A stretch of 64,000 nucleotides of DNA. Source: JAUIAS01 sp030425395 (GTDB lineage Bacteria; Pseudomonadota; Alphaproteobacteria; Rhodobacterales; Rhodobacteraceae). The stretch covers positions 2,418,001-2,482,000 of the forward strand of contig CP121336.1 in NCBI GenBank assembly GCA_043553855.1. Reading direction: 5' to 3'. Numbering within the stretch: the stretch's first letter is position 1; each line of letters begins with the position of its first letter. The notes under the pieces are model-generated. The model saw nothing but the letters and a program-made list of their open reading frames with translations. It was not told the DNA's origin and made no database searches. This document shows, piece by piece, positions 33,647 to 42,716 of the stretch. The position numbers and the translations under genes are program-made.

Positions 33647-34189
33647 TTGAGACGCGAAAATTCCAATCGGGGCCGATCCTTGTTCGAAATCGCACCGGAA
33701 ACAGCCGCCGATTGGTGGGAAGTCGAGGCGCTTTACGATCTGTGCTTTGCGCCGGGTCGCGAGGCGCTGTCGTCGTATCGCCTGCGTGACGATACCCCGC
33801 CGGTGCGCGGGCTGTCGCAAGTTGCACGCGATCCCGATGCGATTCTGGCCGGAGCGATCCGATTCTGGCCGGTGCGCGTCGGCGGACGAGCGGCACTGTT
33901 GCTTGGGCCTGTTGCGGTGCACCCCACACGGCAGGGCGAAGGGCTGGGCGGTTTGCTGATCCGCGCGTCTCTCGAAACGGCGCGGGATATGGGCTGGTCG
34001 CGGGTGATGCTGGTCGGCGATGAACCCTATTACCGACGCTTTGGGTTCCAGCGGCTTTCGGGGGTGGAAATGCCCCCTCCGACCAACCCGGACCGGGTGC
34101 TTGGACAGGACCTGATACCGGGTAGCTGGCAAGGTGTGACCGGACGTGTCACGAAATGGGATCGTGAGGATGTGACGCCCGAGGATTGA
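33647..34189 (+). CDS. GNAT-family N-acetyltransferase
   Basis: 180 residues if the TTG at 33647 is used; another TTG at 33680 gives 169 and lies nearer the domain start. LLLGPVAVHPTRQGEGLGGLLIRASLETARDMGW contains the acetyl-CoA loop (RQGEGLG) and GDEPYYRRFGFQRLSG is typical of YhbS-like acetyltransferases. Divergent from the flavin-reductase gene. Substrate unknown. Confidence 0.83.
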   Translation: MRRENSNRGRSLFEIAPETAADWWEVEALYDLCFAPGREALSSYRLRDDTPPVRGLSQVARDPDAILAGAIRFWPVRVGGRAALLLGPVAVHPTRQGEGLGGLLIRASLETARDMGWSRVMLVGDEPYYRRFGFQRLSGVEMPPPTNPDRVLGQDLIPGSWQGVTGRVTKWDREDVTPED

Positions 34190-34220
34190 CTTTATCACCT
34201 GCGATGCCGACCTATCGGTT

Positions 34221-34979
34221 ATGGAGTTGATCACGCAGACACCGGCCATTGACGCCGACACTGAGCTTGACCGCCTTGCCCGCCTTTATGCCACGGCGGG
34301 CGGGCCGGGTATGCGCGTTTTGGGAGTGCTGGGAACGCGCGCGGAATCTTTGCTGGATCGGTTGCCCGGCCCGGTTCGGGTGCAATTGGGCGCGGCCACG
34401 GAACAGGCGCTGCATGCGGCGATGCGGGCGGCGGACGGATCGCGGGCGACCATTCCCGAACAGGCACCTTGGGTGCAGCGCGCGGTGACCACTGCGATGG
34501 GGGCCGCAGGCGGAATGGGCGGCCTGCCCACGGCTCTGGTTGAACTGCCGGTAACCACCGCGGTGCTGTTGCGCAGCATTCAGGGGGCGGCGTCGCGGCA
34601 TGGGTTCGATCCGGCGGCCGAAAGCGTCAAATTCGATTGCGTGCGCGTGTTTTCCGCCGCGGGGCCGCTGGCGCATGACGATGGGGCCGATACCGGATTT
34701 CTGGCATTGCGGTTGACCCTGACTGGGACAGCAATGAACAAGCTGATCGCGGCGGTGGCACCGCGCCTGGGTCTGGTGCTGGGGCAAAAGCTGGCCGCGC
34801 AATCCGTGCCGGTGCTGGGGGCGCTGGCCGGGGCGGCGACCAACTATGCCTATACCAGTTATTATCAATCCATGGCCGATGTGCATTTCGGGATGCGCCG
34901 TCTTGCCATCGAAACCGACAGGCCCGAGGCCGAGCTTCTGGATGATCTGCGGGGGCGGATGGCATTGCAGGCGTCTTGA
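34221..34979 (+). CDS. EcsC family protein
   Basis: 252 residues. AVTTAMGAAGGMGGLPTALVELPVTTAVLLRSIQGAASRHGFDP is the EcsC-protein-family signature, followed by GLVLGQKLAAQSVPVLGALAGAATNYAYTSYY. Amphipathic, Gly/Ala-rich helices suggest membrane association. The family's role is poorly defined (named after a gene linked to an ABC exporter in Bacillus). Stands alone between a GNAT and a Nudix gene. Confidence 0.82.
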   Translation: MELITQTPAIDADTELDRLARLYATAGGPGMRVLGVLGTRAESLLDRLPGPVRVQLGAATEQALHAAMRAADGSRATIPEQAPWVQRAVTTAMGAAGGMGGLPTALVELPVTTAVLLRSIQGAASRHGFDPAAESVKFDCVRVFSAAGPLAHDDGADTGFLALRLTLTGTAMNKLIAAVAPRLGLVLGQKLAAQSVPVLGALAGAATNYAYTSYYQSMADVHFGMRRLAIETDRPEAELLDDLRGRMALQAS

Positions 34980-35035
34980 CAAGCCGCCGTTGCTGGCGAT
35001 TCTGTCGTCGGACCCGCAGCTTGGGAGCTGTTGCC

Positions 35036-35500
35036 ATGCCACGCCCAAAGAAATCCCCGAAACTGCGTTCGGGAAAAAAAACCACCAACACCAAAGCGCA
35101 ATACGCCGCGCTTTGTTATCGCAAGACGGGCCGCAAATTCGAAGTTCTCCTGATCACGTCGCGCGGAACCGGGCGCTGGATCTTGCCCAAGGGGTGGCCC
35201 ATGATTGGGAAAACTCCCGAGGAAACCGCCGCTCAGGAAGCATGGGAAGAGGCGGGCGTGGTGGGCACGCCCAAGGACAAGTGCGTCGGGCTTTATGGCT
35301 ATACCAAATTCGAAGATAGCGAGAAGGCGTTTGCCTGCACCGCGCTTGTGTATCCTCTCAAGGTCAAGAAGCTCGAAGACAAGTTCCCCGAAAAAGGCCA
35401 GCGCAAGCGCGGGTGGTTTTCGCCAAAGAAGGCATCCAAACGGGTGGCCGAACCTGAATTGGCCCGCCTATTGCGGAACTTTGATCCCCGCGGGCTCTGA
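35036..35500 (+). CDS. NUDIX hydrolase
   Basis: 154 residues from the ATG at 35036; a 20-residue upstream extension overlaps the EcsC-like gene. The Nudix box lies in GWPMIGKTPEETAAQEAWEEAGV (helix with AQEAWEEAG carrying the Mg-binding glutamates). Basic N-terminus MPRPKKSPKLRSGKK and GWFSPKKASKRVAEPELARLL at the end resemble diphosphoinositol-polyphosphatase-like bacterial Nudix enzymes. Substrate not identifiable. Confidence 0.86.
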   Translation: MPRPKKSPKLRSGKKTTNTKAQYAALCYRKTGRKFEVLLITSRGTGRWILPKGWPMIGKTPEETAAQEAWEEAGVVGTPKDKCVGLYGYTKFEDSEKAFACTALVYPLKVKKLEDKFPEKGQRKRGWFSPKKASKRVAEPELARLLRNFDPRGL

Positions 35501-35574
35501 CGGGTGTTGGCGGTGTCGTCTCTTGATCCTGTGGTGAAAACGGATACATCTGTGTCATCGGTTCCGAGGGTTCC

Positions 35575-36021
35575 ATGATCCAGTACACGCTTAAATGTGC
35601 CGATGGGCACACATTCGATAGCTGGTTCCAGTCCGGCGCGGCCTATGACAAGCTGGCCGCTGCAGGCATGGTGGCCTGCGCCGTCTGCGGATCGTCCAAG
35701 GTTTCCAAATCCATAATGGCCCCGCGCGTGCGGGCTGCCCGCGACGCCGCACCAGAGCCGACCCAGCCCGCACCATCCGGACCACTTTCGGCACCGGCGA
35801 GCCCGGCCGAACAGGCGCTTGCCGAATTGCGCCGCAAGGTCGAACAAAACTCTGATTATGTGGGTCTGAATTTCGCCACCGAAGCCCGCGCCATGCACGA
35901 TGGCGACGCACCCGAACGCGCCATCTATGGCGAAGCCAACATAGAAGAGGCCCGCGGCCTGATCGAAGACGGCATTCCCGTGATGCCCCTGCCATTCCGT
36001 CCCGGAAGAAAGAACAATTGA
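35575..36021 (+). CDS. DUF1178 family protein
   Basis: 148 residues. MIQYTLKCADGHTFDSWFQSGAAYD and VACAVCGSSKVSKSIMAP are the family's conserved start with a likely zinc site (C8, H12, C35, C38 approximately), then a Pro/Ala linker and IYGEANIEEARGLIEDGIPVMPLPF. Widespread in alphaproteobacteria, function unknown. Ends 1 bp before the SDR gene. Confidence 0.85.
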   Translation: MIQYTLKCADGHTFDSWFQSGAAYDKLAAAGMVACAVCGSSKVSKSIMAPRVRAARDAAPEPTQPAPSGPLSAPASPAEQALAELRRKVEQNSDYVGLNFATEARAMHDGDAPERAIYGEANIEEARGLIEDGIPVMPLPFRPGRKNN

Positions 36022-36022
36022 A

Positions 36023-36667
36023 ATGAACATCGTCATTACCGGTGCCAATCGGGGCATTGGCCGCGCCATGGCCGACCATTACCGCGCGGCGGGCCACATT
36101 GTAACCGGCACTGCCCGCGACGGGTCCGAGGCGGTGACGCTGGACCTTGGCCGCCCTGAAACCGTGGCGGCCGCGCTGGCCCCTGTGGCCGAAGGCACCG
36201 TCGATCTGCTGGTGTGCAACGCAGGCGTCTATGTGGACAAGGGGCAACCGCTGGACGGCGGGTATGATGCGTCGATGTGGGCGGATACCTTTGCGGTGAA
36301 TGTCACCGGCGTGTTCCTGACCATTCAGGCGCTGCTGCCCGCGCTGCGCCGGTCGCAGGTGGGAAAAATTGCGATCATTTCATCGCAGATGGCGTCGGAC
36401 ACCAACGCGCCGGGCGGATCGTATATCTACCGTGCGTCCAAGGCAGCGGCCCTGAATCTGGGGCGCAATCTCGCTGTGGATCTCACCGGTGAGGGTATCG
36501 CCGTGGGCATCTATCATCCTGGGTGGGTGCGGACCGACATGGGCGGGCCGTCCGCTGCCATCGACATGACGGAAAGCGCCACGGGGCTGATCGCGCGGTT
36601 CGATGCGCTGGGCATGGAAACCACCGGCTGTTTCGAAACATGGGACGGGCGCGATCACCCGTTTTAG
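36023..36667 (+). CDS. Short-chain dehydrogenase/reductase
   Basis: 214 residues. Cofactor loop TGANRGIG at residues 6-13, NAGVY (NNAG-type strand), catalytic Ser in IISSQMAS and the YRASK Tyr-Lys pair, so a complete classical SDR active site. Short for the family and resembling C-factor/CsgA-type SDRs. Substrate unknown; coupled to the DUF1178 gene by 1 bp. Confidence 0.9.
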   Translation: MNIVITGANRGIGRAMADHYRAAGHIVTGTARDGSEAVTLDLGRPETVAAALAPVAEGTVDLLVCNAGVYVDKGQPLDGGYDASMWADTFAVNVTGVFLTIQALLPALRRSQVGKIAIISSQMASDTNAPGGSYIYRASKAAALNLGRNLAVDLTGEGIAVGIYHPGWVRTDMGGPSAAIDMTESATGLIARFDALGMETTGCFETWDGRDHPF

Positions 36668-36759
36668 GGCCGCCCGCGACAATGCGAACGGCTGCGCGGT
36701 CTTGCGTTGGCGCCTGAAACGCCGTAACCCGCGCGCGAACGGTGACCCGAGGACAGCCT

Positions 36760-37998
36760 ATGCCCATTCTGGTGATGAAATTCGGCGGCACATCCGTCGC
36801 CAACCTTGATCGCATCCGCCGCGCTGCGAAACGTGTCGGCGTCGAGGTCGCCAAAGGTTATGACGTGATCGTCATCGTCAGCGCCATGTCGGGCAAGACC
36901 AACGAACTTGTTGGCTGGGTCGGTGAGACCTCGCCGCTTTATGACGCGCGCGAATACGATGCGGTGGTCAGTTCGGGTGAAAACGTGACCGCTGGTCTGA
37001 TGGCGTTGACGCTTCAGGAAATGGATATCCCCGCCCGCAGCTGGCAAGGGTGGCAGGTGCCGGTGATGACCACCTCGGCGCACAGTCAGGCGCGCATCGA
37101 AGACATCCCGCCCGCCAACATCAAGGCCAAGTTTGCCGAAGGCATGAAGGTGGCTGTTGTCGCCGGTTTCCAGGGGGTCAGCCCAGAGGGCCGCATTACG
37201 ACATTGGGACGTGGCGGATCCGACACCACCGCAGTGGCCTTTGCCGCGGCCTTCGACGCGGAGCGCTGCGATATCTATACGGATGTGGACGGCGTCTATA
37301 CCACCGATCCGCGTATCTGCGACAAGGCGCGCAAGCTTGACCGCATATCTTTTGAGGAAATGCTTGAGCTGGCTTCATTGGGGGCCAAGGTGCTTCAGAC
37401 CCGGTCGGTGGAACTGGCCATGCGCTACAAGGTAAAGCTGCGGGTTCTCTCCAGCTTTGAGGAACAGTCCGACACCGCGGGAACGCTGGTGTGCGATGAG
37501 GAGGAAATCATGGAATCCAACGTTGTGGCCGGCGTCGCCTACAGCCGGGACGAAGCAAAGCTGACCCTTGTTTCCGTGGCAGACCGCCCCGGCATCGCCG
37601 CGACGATCTTTACCGCGCTGGGCGATGCGGGCGTGAACGTGGACATGATCGTCCAGAACATCGGCGAAGATGGCCGCACGGACATGACATTCTCCTGCCC
37701 CACCGATCAGGTGGTGCGCGCCGAGACCGCAATCGCAGAGGCGCGGAAAGAGAACGTCCTGAATTTCGAGGAACTGATCGCGGACAAGGATGTGGCCAAG
37801 ATCTCGGTCGTCGGCATCGGTATGCGCAGCCACACCGGCGTGGCCGCTCAGATGTTCCGGGTGCTTTCGGCGGAAGGGATCAATATCAAGATCATCACCA
37901 CATCCGAAATCAAGATTTCCGTGCTTATCGACCGCAAATATATGGAACTTGCCGTTCAGGCGCTCCATGACGCGTTTGATCTGGACAAAGCGGGCTGA
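36760..37998 (+). CDS. lysC: Aspartate kinase
   Basis: 412 residues from the ATG at 36760 (an earlier in-frame start adds six residues). Phosphorylates aspartate, entry to lysine, threonine and methionine. KFGGTSVAN at the N-terminus, VVSSGENVTAGLMA, TTLGRGGSDTTAVA and DIYTDVDGVYTTDPR form the kinase domain; two ACT domains follow (about 265-410) for feedback control, with VQNIGEDGRTDMTF. Length and arrangement match the beta-type lysine/threonine-sensitive enzyme. Confidence 0.97.
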   Translation: MPILVMKFGGTSVANLDRIRRAAKRVGVEVAKGYDVIVIVSAMSGKTNELVGWVGETSPLYDAREYDAVVSSGENVTAGLMALTLQEMDIPARSWQGWQVPVMTTSAHSQARIEDIPPANIKAKFAEGMKVAVVAGFQGVSPEGRITTLGRGGSDTTAVAFAAAFDAERCDIYTDVDGVYTTDPRICDKARKLDRISFEEMLELASLGAKVLQTRSVELAMRYKVKLRVLSSFEEQSDTAGTLVCDEEEIMESNVVAGVAYSRDEAKLTLVSVADRPGIAATIFTALGDAGVNVDMIVQNIGEDGRTDMTFSCPTDQVVRAETAIAEARKENVLNFEELIADKDVAKISVVGIGMRSHTGVAAQMFRVLSAEGINIKIITTSEIKISVLIDRKYMELAVQALHDAFDLDKAG

Positions 37999-38162
37999 CC
38001 CGGCCGCGATCCTTGGCCGATCTTGGAAAATCCATTTCAAACAGCCGATGGTTGTGATCTAAACGCAAGGTGGGCGTTCGGACGGTCTTTGGGGTGTGCC
38101 CATCCTGCACGGCCGTTCGCATGCCTGTTCAACAAATCCGGGAAGCGGAACCAAGGCGTATC

Positions 38163-40424
38163 ATGCCAGAGCGTATAGAAACCGAAAGTCGCAAACTGCT
38201 GGGTCGCCTGCGCGACACCATGGCCAGCGAAATCGCCGGGCAGGCGCGGCTTGACAAGATCACAAACCTGATCGCCGACAGCATGCGCACCGAGGTCTGT
38301 TCGATCTACCTGTTTCGGGATCCCGAAACCCTTGAGCTCTGTGCGACCGAAGGGCTGAAAAAGGAAGCCGTGCACGAAACCCGTATGCGGCTGGGCGAAG
38401 GCCTTGTCGGGCGCGTGGCGCGGCAGGGGCGGGTCGTCAACACCCCCGATGCCCCCTCTGCCAAGGGCTTCCGGTATATGCCCGAGACGGGTGAAGAAAT
38501 TTATTCTTCCTTCCTTGGCGTGCCGATCCAGCGGCTGGGAGAAAAGCTGGGCGTTCTGGTGGTCCAGTCCAAGGAAAAACGCGAGTTTTCCGCCGACGAA
38601 ATCTATGCGCTTGAAGTCGTGGCGATGGTTCTGGCCGAGATGACGGAACTGGGTGTCTTCCTCGGCGAAGGTGCCGCCCTGAGCGCGCGCCACCAGCAAT
38701 CCGAACTAATCCGGGGCATAACCGGGCAGGAAGGCACAGCCGAAGGCCATGTCTGGCTGCACGAACCGCGCGTCGTGGTGACCAACCCAATTGCGGACGA
38801 TCCCCAAAAGGAACAGGAACGTCTGAACGAGGCGGTCGAACAACTGCGCGTGGGCGTCGACAAGATGCTCGAGATGTCGACCGCGTCGGACAAGGACCAC
38901 CGGCAGGTTCTCGAAGCCTATCGGATGTTTGCCAATTCCAAAGGGTGGATGCGGCGCATGGAAGCTGACATCGACAACGGCCTGAGCGCCGAAGCCGCGG
39001 TGGAAAAGGAACAGTCGCTGGCCCGGTCGCGCATGTCGCAGGCCAAGGACAATTACCTGCGTGAACGGCTGAACGATCTGGACGATCTGTCCAACCGGCT
39101 GCTGCGTATTCTGACCGGACAAGGCCGGGAAACCGGCGCGGAACTGCCCGCCGATCCGATCCTTGTGGCGCGCAATATCGGGCCGGGCGACCTTCTGGAA
39201 TATGGGCGCAGCCTGCGCGGTATCGTGCTGGAAGAGGGCTCTGTCGGATCGCATGCCGCGATCGTTGCGCGGGCATTGGCGATCCCGCTGATCGTGCGCG
39301 CGGAACGTATCACCACAGAGGCGCTGAACGGCGACCAGATCATGGTGGACGGAGATCAAGGCATTGTGCACCTGCGCCCGGACGACTCCGTGGTCAACGC
39401 GTTCCGTGACAAGATCGCCATGCAGGCACAGGCGCAGCATCGGTATACCTCGATCCGGGACAAGCCCGCCACGACCCTGTCGGGCGAGACGATTACGCTG
39501 ACCATGAACGCGGGGCTGATGGCGGACCTGCCGTCGCTGGACAGTTCCGGGGCAGAAGGTGTTGGCCTGTTTCGCACCGAACTACAGTTTCTGGTGCGCA
39601 ATCAGATGCCCAAACGCATGGAGCTTGCCGCGCTTTATTCGCGGGTGCTGGATGCAGCCGGGGGCAAGCGGGTGGCGTTTCGCACGCTCGATATCGGGTC
39701 GGACAAGGTGTTGCCCTATATGAAACCCAACGACGAGCCCAATCCCGCGTTGGGCTGGCGCGCGATCCGTGTGGGGCTGGACAAGCCCGGCGTGATGCGC
39801 ATGCAGCTTCAGGCGTTGATCCGCGCGGCGAACGGTCGTCCATTGACGATCATGTTTCCTTTTGTCGCCCAATATGATGAATACCGCGCCGCCCGTGCCG
39901 AGGTCGACAAAGCGATCCAGCGCGAGGAACGGCTGGGCCACGCGTTGCCGGAAAAGATCGAGATCGGGGCCATGCTTGAGACGCCAAGCCTTGCCTTTGC
40001 GCCGCGCCAGTTTTTTGAAGAGGTGGAGTTTCTCTCGATCGGGGGCAACGATCTCAAACAGTTCTTCTTTGCTGCCGATCGGGAAAACGAGCGGGTGCGC
40101 CGCCGCTATGATACTTTGAATGTGAGTTTTCTGAGCTTTATCGAAAGCATCGTTGAGCGCTGTGCGCAAACCGGCACGCCGCTGAGCTTTTGTGGCGAGG
40201 ATGCGGGACGCCCCGTCGAGGCCGCCTGCTTTGCCGCGATCGGGTTGCGCAGCCTGTCGATGCGGCCCGCCTCAATCGGGCCGGTCAAGAGCCTGTTGCG
40301 GCGCATTGATCTGGGGGCGCTGAGAGCGGTCATGGATGAAGCACGCGACAGTGGCGTTCAGAGCGTCCGCCCCGCGGTGATGGAGCATTTGCGCACCGCG
40401 ATGGCGACGACGGCTGGCAGCTAG
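38163..40424 (+). CDS. ptsP: Phosphoenolpyruvate--protein phosphotransferase PtsP (nitrogen PTS enzyme I)
   Basis: 753 residues from the ATG at 38163; an ATG at 38121 is possible. N-terminal GAF domain (about 20-165, TEVCSIYLFRD, GLVGRVARQGRVVNTPDAP) senses small ligands, often glutamine; then the EI domain with phospho-accepting H364 (GSVGSHAAIVARALAIPLIV), the PEP-binding GVGLFRTELQFL and C-terminal SFCGEDAGRPVEAACF. Feeds phosphate to NPr and EIIA-Ntr, a carbon/nitrogen regulatory relay. Neighbour of lysC, as usual in Rhodobacterales. Confidence 0.95.
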   Translation: MPERIETESRKLLGRLRDTMASEIAGQARLDKITNLIADSMRTEVCSIYLFRDPETLELCATEGLKKEAVHETRMRLGEGLVGRVARQGRVVNTPDAPSAKGFRYMPETGEEIYSSFLGVPIQRLGEKLGVLVVQSKEKREFSADEIYALEVVAMVLAEMTELGVFLGEGAALSARHQQSELIRGITGQEGTAEGHVWLHEPRVVVTNPIADDPQKEQERLNEAVEQLRVGVDKMLEMSTASDKDHRQVLEAYRMFANSKGWMRRMEADIDNGLSAEAAVEKEQSLARSRMSQAKDNYLRERLNDLDDLSNRLLRILTGQGRETGAELPADPILVARNIGPGDLLEYGRSLRGIVLEEGSVGSHAAIVARALAIPLIVRAERITTEALNGDQIMVDGDQGIVHLRPDDSVVNAFRDKIAMQAQAQHRYTSIRDKPATTLSGETITLTMNAGLMADLPSLDSSGAEGVGLFRTELQFLVRNQMPKRMELAALYSRVLDAAGGKRVAFRTLDIGSDKVLPYMKPNDEPNPALGWRAIRVGLDKPGVMRMQLQALIRAANGRPLTIMFPFVAQYDEYRAARAEVDKAIQREERLGHALPEKIEIGAMLETPSLAFAPRQFFEEVEFLSIGGNDLKQFFFAADRENERVRRRYDTLNVSFLSFIESIVERCAQTGTPLSFCGEDAGRPVEAACFAAIGLRSLSMRPASIGPVKSLLRRIDLGALRAVMDEARDSGVQSVRPAVMEHLRTAMATTAGS

Positions 40425-41186
40425 GAGCTTTCGCGCTCTGCGTGGGTTTTCAAGCCAGGGTCATCTCTTCTGTTTCAGGTAACTGACCTGCGGTGTCGGG
40501 CCGAGGGGGAATAAACATATTGTGCGCCTTTGGCGCATTCCTGTTGTTTTGTGCCGTGCTGCGCACGTCGGAGTTTTAGGTTTTGCGCCGTGCTGCGCAC
40601 GTCGCGGGGCGCCTCCGGCGGGGGTATTTGAAACGAGAAAGAAACAGGCTCTTGCTGCCGAGGACCGCTGTGGTTTTGCCGGTGAGGTGTAAGAAGGCTT
40701 CTTTTCGAATGATTACAGGACCTTGCGGTTTGTTTTGAGGGGGTTTGCGAGGTCTTTGATGGGTGCGCGTTGGGGGCACTTGACGAGACTGCAGATTCTC
40801 CGGGTTGGAAAGAAATTTCATATTCATGATTTTTTGGGAGAGTTATCCCCAAAAAACTTCCCATAATTTTGATCTCCTGATTTTTTGAGGCAGATTGTGG
40901 ATAAAAAACTGTGGGGGTGTTTCGCCGGGAATTCGCGCGATCGGAGCGGAATTTGTGAAAGAAACGCGGAAATTGGCATAGGGTTTGGAGCTTCCTGTGG
41001 ATATCTGCACTTTCGCCAAGTAAATCAGCGTTCTGCCCCCGTAACTTGACGCCATATTCAAAAGAGATCGCCGTTACGTGGTGTCACAGTTTGGTGCAGC
41101 CGTGACATCCACGTGCTTGGCGGTGGTCAAGGCTTTGAGGCGCTCTTATGGTGATCGGCACAGGAGCGTACCGAGGGGGGACTGCG
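40425..41186. other. Long intergenic region with dispersed-repeat sequence
   Basis: 762 bp without a credible gene. Contains TGCGCC-TTT-GGCGCA hairpin (40522-40536), two copies of GCCGTGCTGCGCACGTCG (40553-40570, 40587-40604) and the GCGCCTCCGGCGGGGGTATTTG motif that I associate with many Rhodobacterales intergenic regions. Open frames here on the minus strand are translated repeat. The 3' part (40880-41100) is AT-rich. Confidence 0.65.
40553..40604. repeat. Direct repeat pair in dispersed intergenic repeat
   Basis: Two perfect 18-bp copies of GCCGTGCTGCGCACGTCG starting at 40553 and 40587; each contains the TGCGCA palindrome. Followed by the CGCCTCCGGCG hairpin at about 40609. Confidence 0.75.
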
Positions 41187-42674
41187 ATGAACAACCGGCC
41201 GTCAGAGGACGAAAAGACCGTATTCGATGTTCTGATCGTCGGTGCCGGGATTTCGGGGATCGGACATGCGCAGCATATCCAGAGCCGCCATCCCGCCCGC
41301 AGCTTTGTGATCCTCGAGGCGCGCGAGGCACCGGGCGGCACATGGCTGACGCACAAGTATCCGGGGGCGCGGTCTGACAGCGATCTCTTTACGTTCGGAT
41401 ACCGTGCGCGCCCGTGGAATGGGCCGCCTATTGCCACGCGGCAGGAAATCCTCAGCTATCTGGGTGCAACCATCGAGGCGGCCGGTTTGAGCGATCACAT
41501 TCGCTATGGGCACCGGGTGGAAAGCGCGTCTTGGTCATCGGCGCAACAATGTTGGGTTCTGCGGGTGGCAGAGCAAGCCAGCGGCAGCATCCGGACCTAT
41601 CGCGCGCGGTTCTTGTGGATGTGCCAGGGGTATTACGATCACGATACGCCCTATACGCCGACATGGCCGGATATGGAGCGGTTCGCCGGCACCATCGTGC
41701 ATCCGCAACATTGGCCCGACGAAATGGATTGGACCGGCAAGCGGGTGGTTGTCATCGGCTCGGGGGCGACGGCGGCGACGTTGATCCCCGCACTGGCGCA
41801 GGGGGCGGCGCATGTCACGATGTTGCAACGCTCGCCCACGTATTTCGTGGCCAAGCCGAACAAGAATGAACTGGCAGATACGCTGCGGGCGCTTGATGTT
41901 CCGGATGCGTGGACCCATGAGATCGTCCGGCGGTCTGTGCTGGCGGAACAGAAGGTCTTGCAGGTGCTGGCCGAGCAGGACCCGGAGGCCGCGCGCGATC
42001 TGTTGGTGTCGGCCATTCGCGATGAGTTGGGGCCTGAGTTCGACGTCGATACCCATTTCAACCCCGGCTATCGCCCGTGGCGGCAACGATTGGCCGTGGT
42101 GCCCGACAATGATCTGTTCAAGGCGATAAAGGCGGGCAAGGCATCGGTTGTGACGGATCAGATTGCGCGTTTCACGCCCGGCGGAATCGCCTTGGAGAGC
42201 GGGCAGGAACTGGCGGCCGACATCATTGTGACGGCTACAGGGTTCAACATGCAGTTCCTGAACGATATCCCGTTCGATGTGGACGGTGATCCTGTCGCTT
42301 TCCCCGACAAGGTTTCGTACCGGGGGTTGATGGTCAGTGATGTGCCCAACATGGCGTTCATGCTGGGATATTTGCGAACGTCCTGGACCATGCGTGTCGA
42401 TCTGGCGGGGGATTTCGTCTGTCGGTTGATGGGGCATATGGACAGCATCGGTGCCGCCTCGGTGACGCCGGTTCTGGGGGAGGACGATGCCGGGTTGCCG
42501 CGTGGCAATTTCATCCCGGATGAGGAATTCAACTCGGGCTATATTCAGCGCGGCATGCCCGATTGGCCGCGGCGGATCGAACGCGACCCATGGCGCTATG
42601 TGATCAGCTATTTTGAAGAAAGCGCGATCTTGCCGGAGGTCGATCTGGACGAGGCGGCGCTTGTGTACGGGTGA
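41187..42674 (+). CDS. FAD-dependent monooxygenase (Baeyer-Villiger type)
   Basis: 495 residues from the ATG at 41187 behind GAGGGGGG. FAD Rossmann motif GAGISGIG near residue 19, NADPH motif GSGATA around 190, and between them the Baeyer-Villiger fingerprint FxGxxxHxxxWP (FAGTIVHPQHWPDEMDW). The GGTWLTHKYPGARSDSDLFTFGY segment is typical. Inserts oxygen next to ketones, or oxidises N/S centres. No dedicated ester hydrolase is adjacent, although an alpha/beta hydrolase lies 2 kb away. Substrate unknown. Confidence 0.9.
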   Translation: MNNRPSEDEKTVFDVLIVGAGISGIGHAQHIQSRHPARSFVILEAREAPGGTWLTHKYPGARSDSDLFTFGYRARPWNGPPIATRQEILSYLGATIEAAGLSDHIRYGHRVESASWSSAQQCWVLRVAEQASGSIRTYRARFLWMCQGYYDHDTPYTPTWPDMERFAGTIVHPQHWPDEMDWTGKRVVVIGSGATAATLIPALAQGAAHVTMLQRSPTYFVAKPNKNELADTLRALDVPDAWTHEIVRRSVLAEQKVLQVLAEQDPEAARDLLVSAIRDELGPEFDVDTHFNPGYRPWRQRLAVVPDNDLFKAIKAGKASVVTDQIARFTPGGIALESGQELAADIIVTATGFNMQFLNDIPFDVDGDPVAFPDKVSYRGLMVSDVPNMAFMLGYLRTSWTMRVDLAGDFVCRLMGHMDSIGAASVTPVLGEDDAGLPRGNFIPDEEFNSGYIQRGMPDWPRRIERDPWRYVISYFEESAILPEVDLDEAALVYG

Positions 42675-42716
42675 AGGGGGACCTGCACCGATGACCATGG
42701 GGCCATCGGGCCGGGT

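Noticed and set aside
40475..40864. 129-residue minus-strand frame after ptsP
   Set aside because: Covers the dispersed repeat; translation (FSFQIPPPEAPRD) is the repeat's reading frame, often miscalled as a gene.
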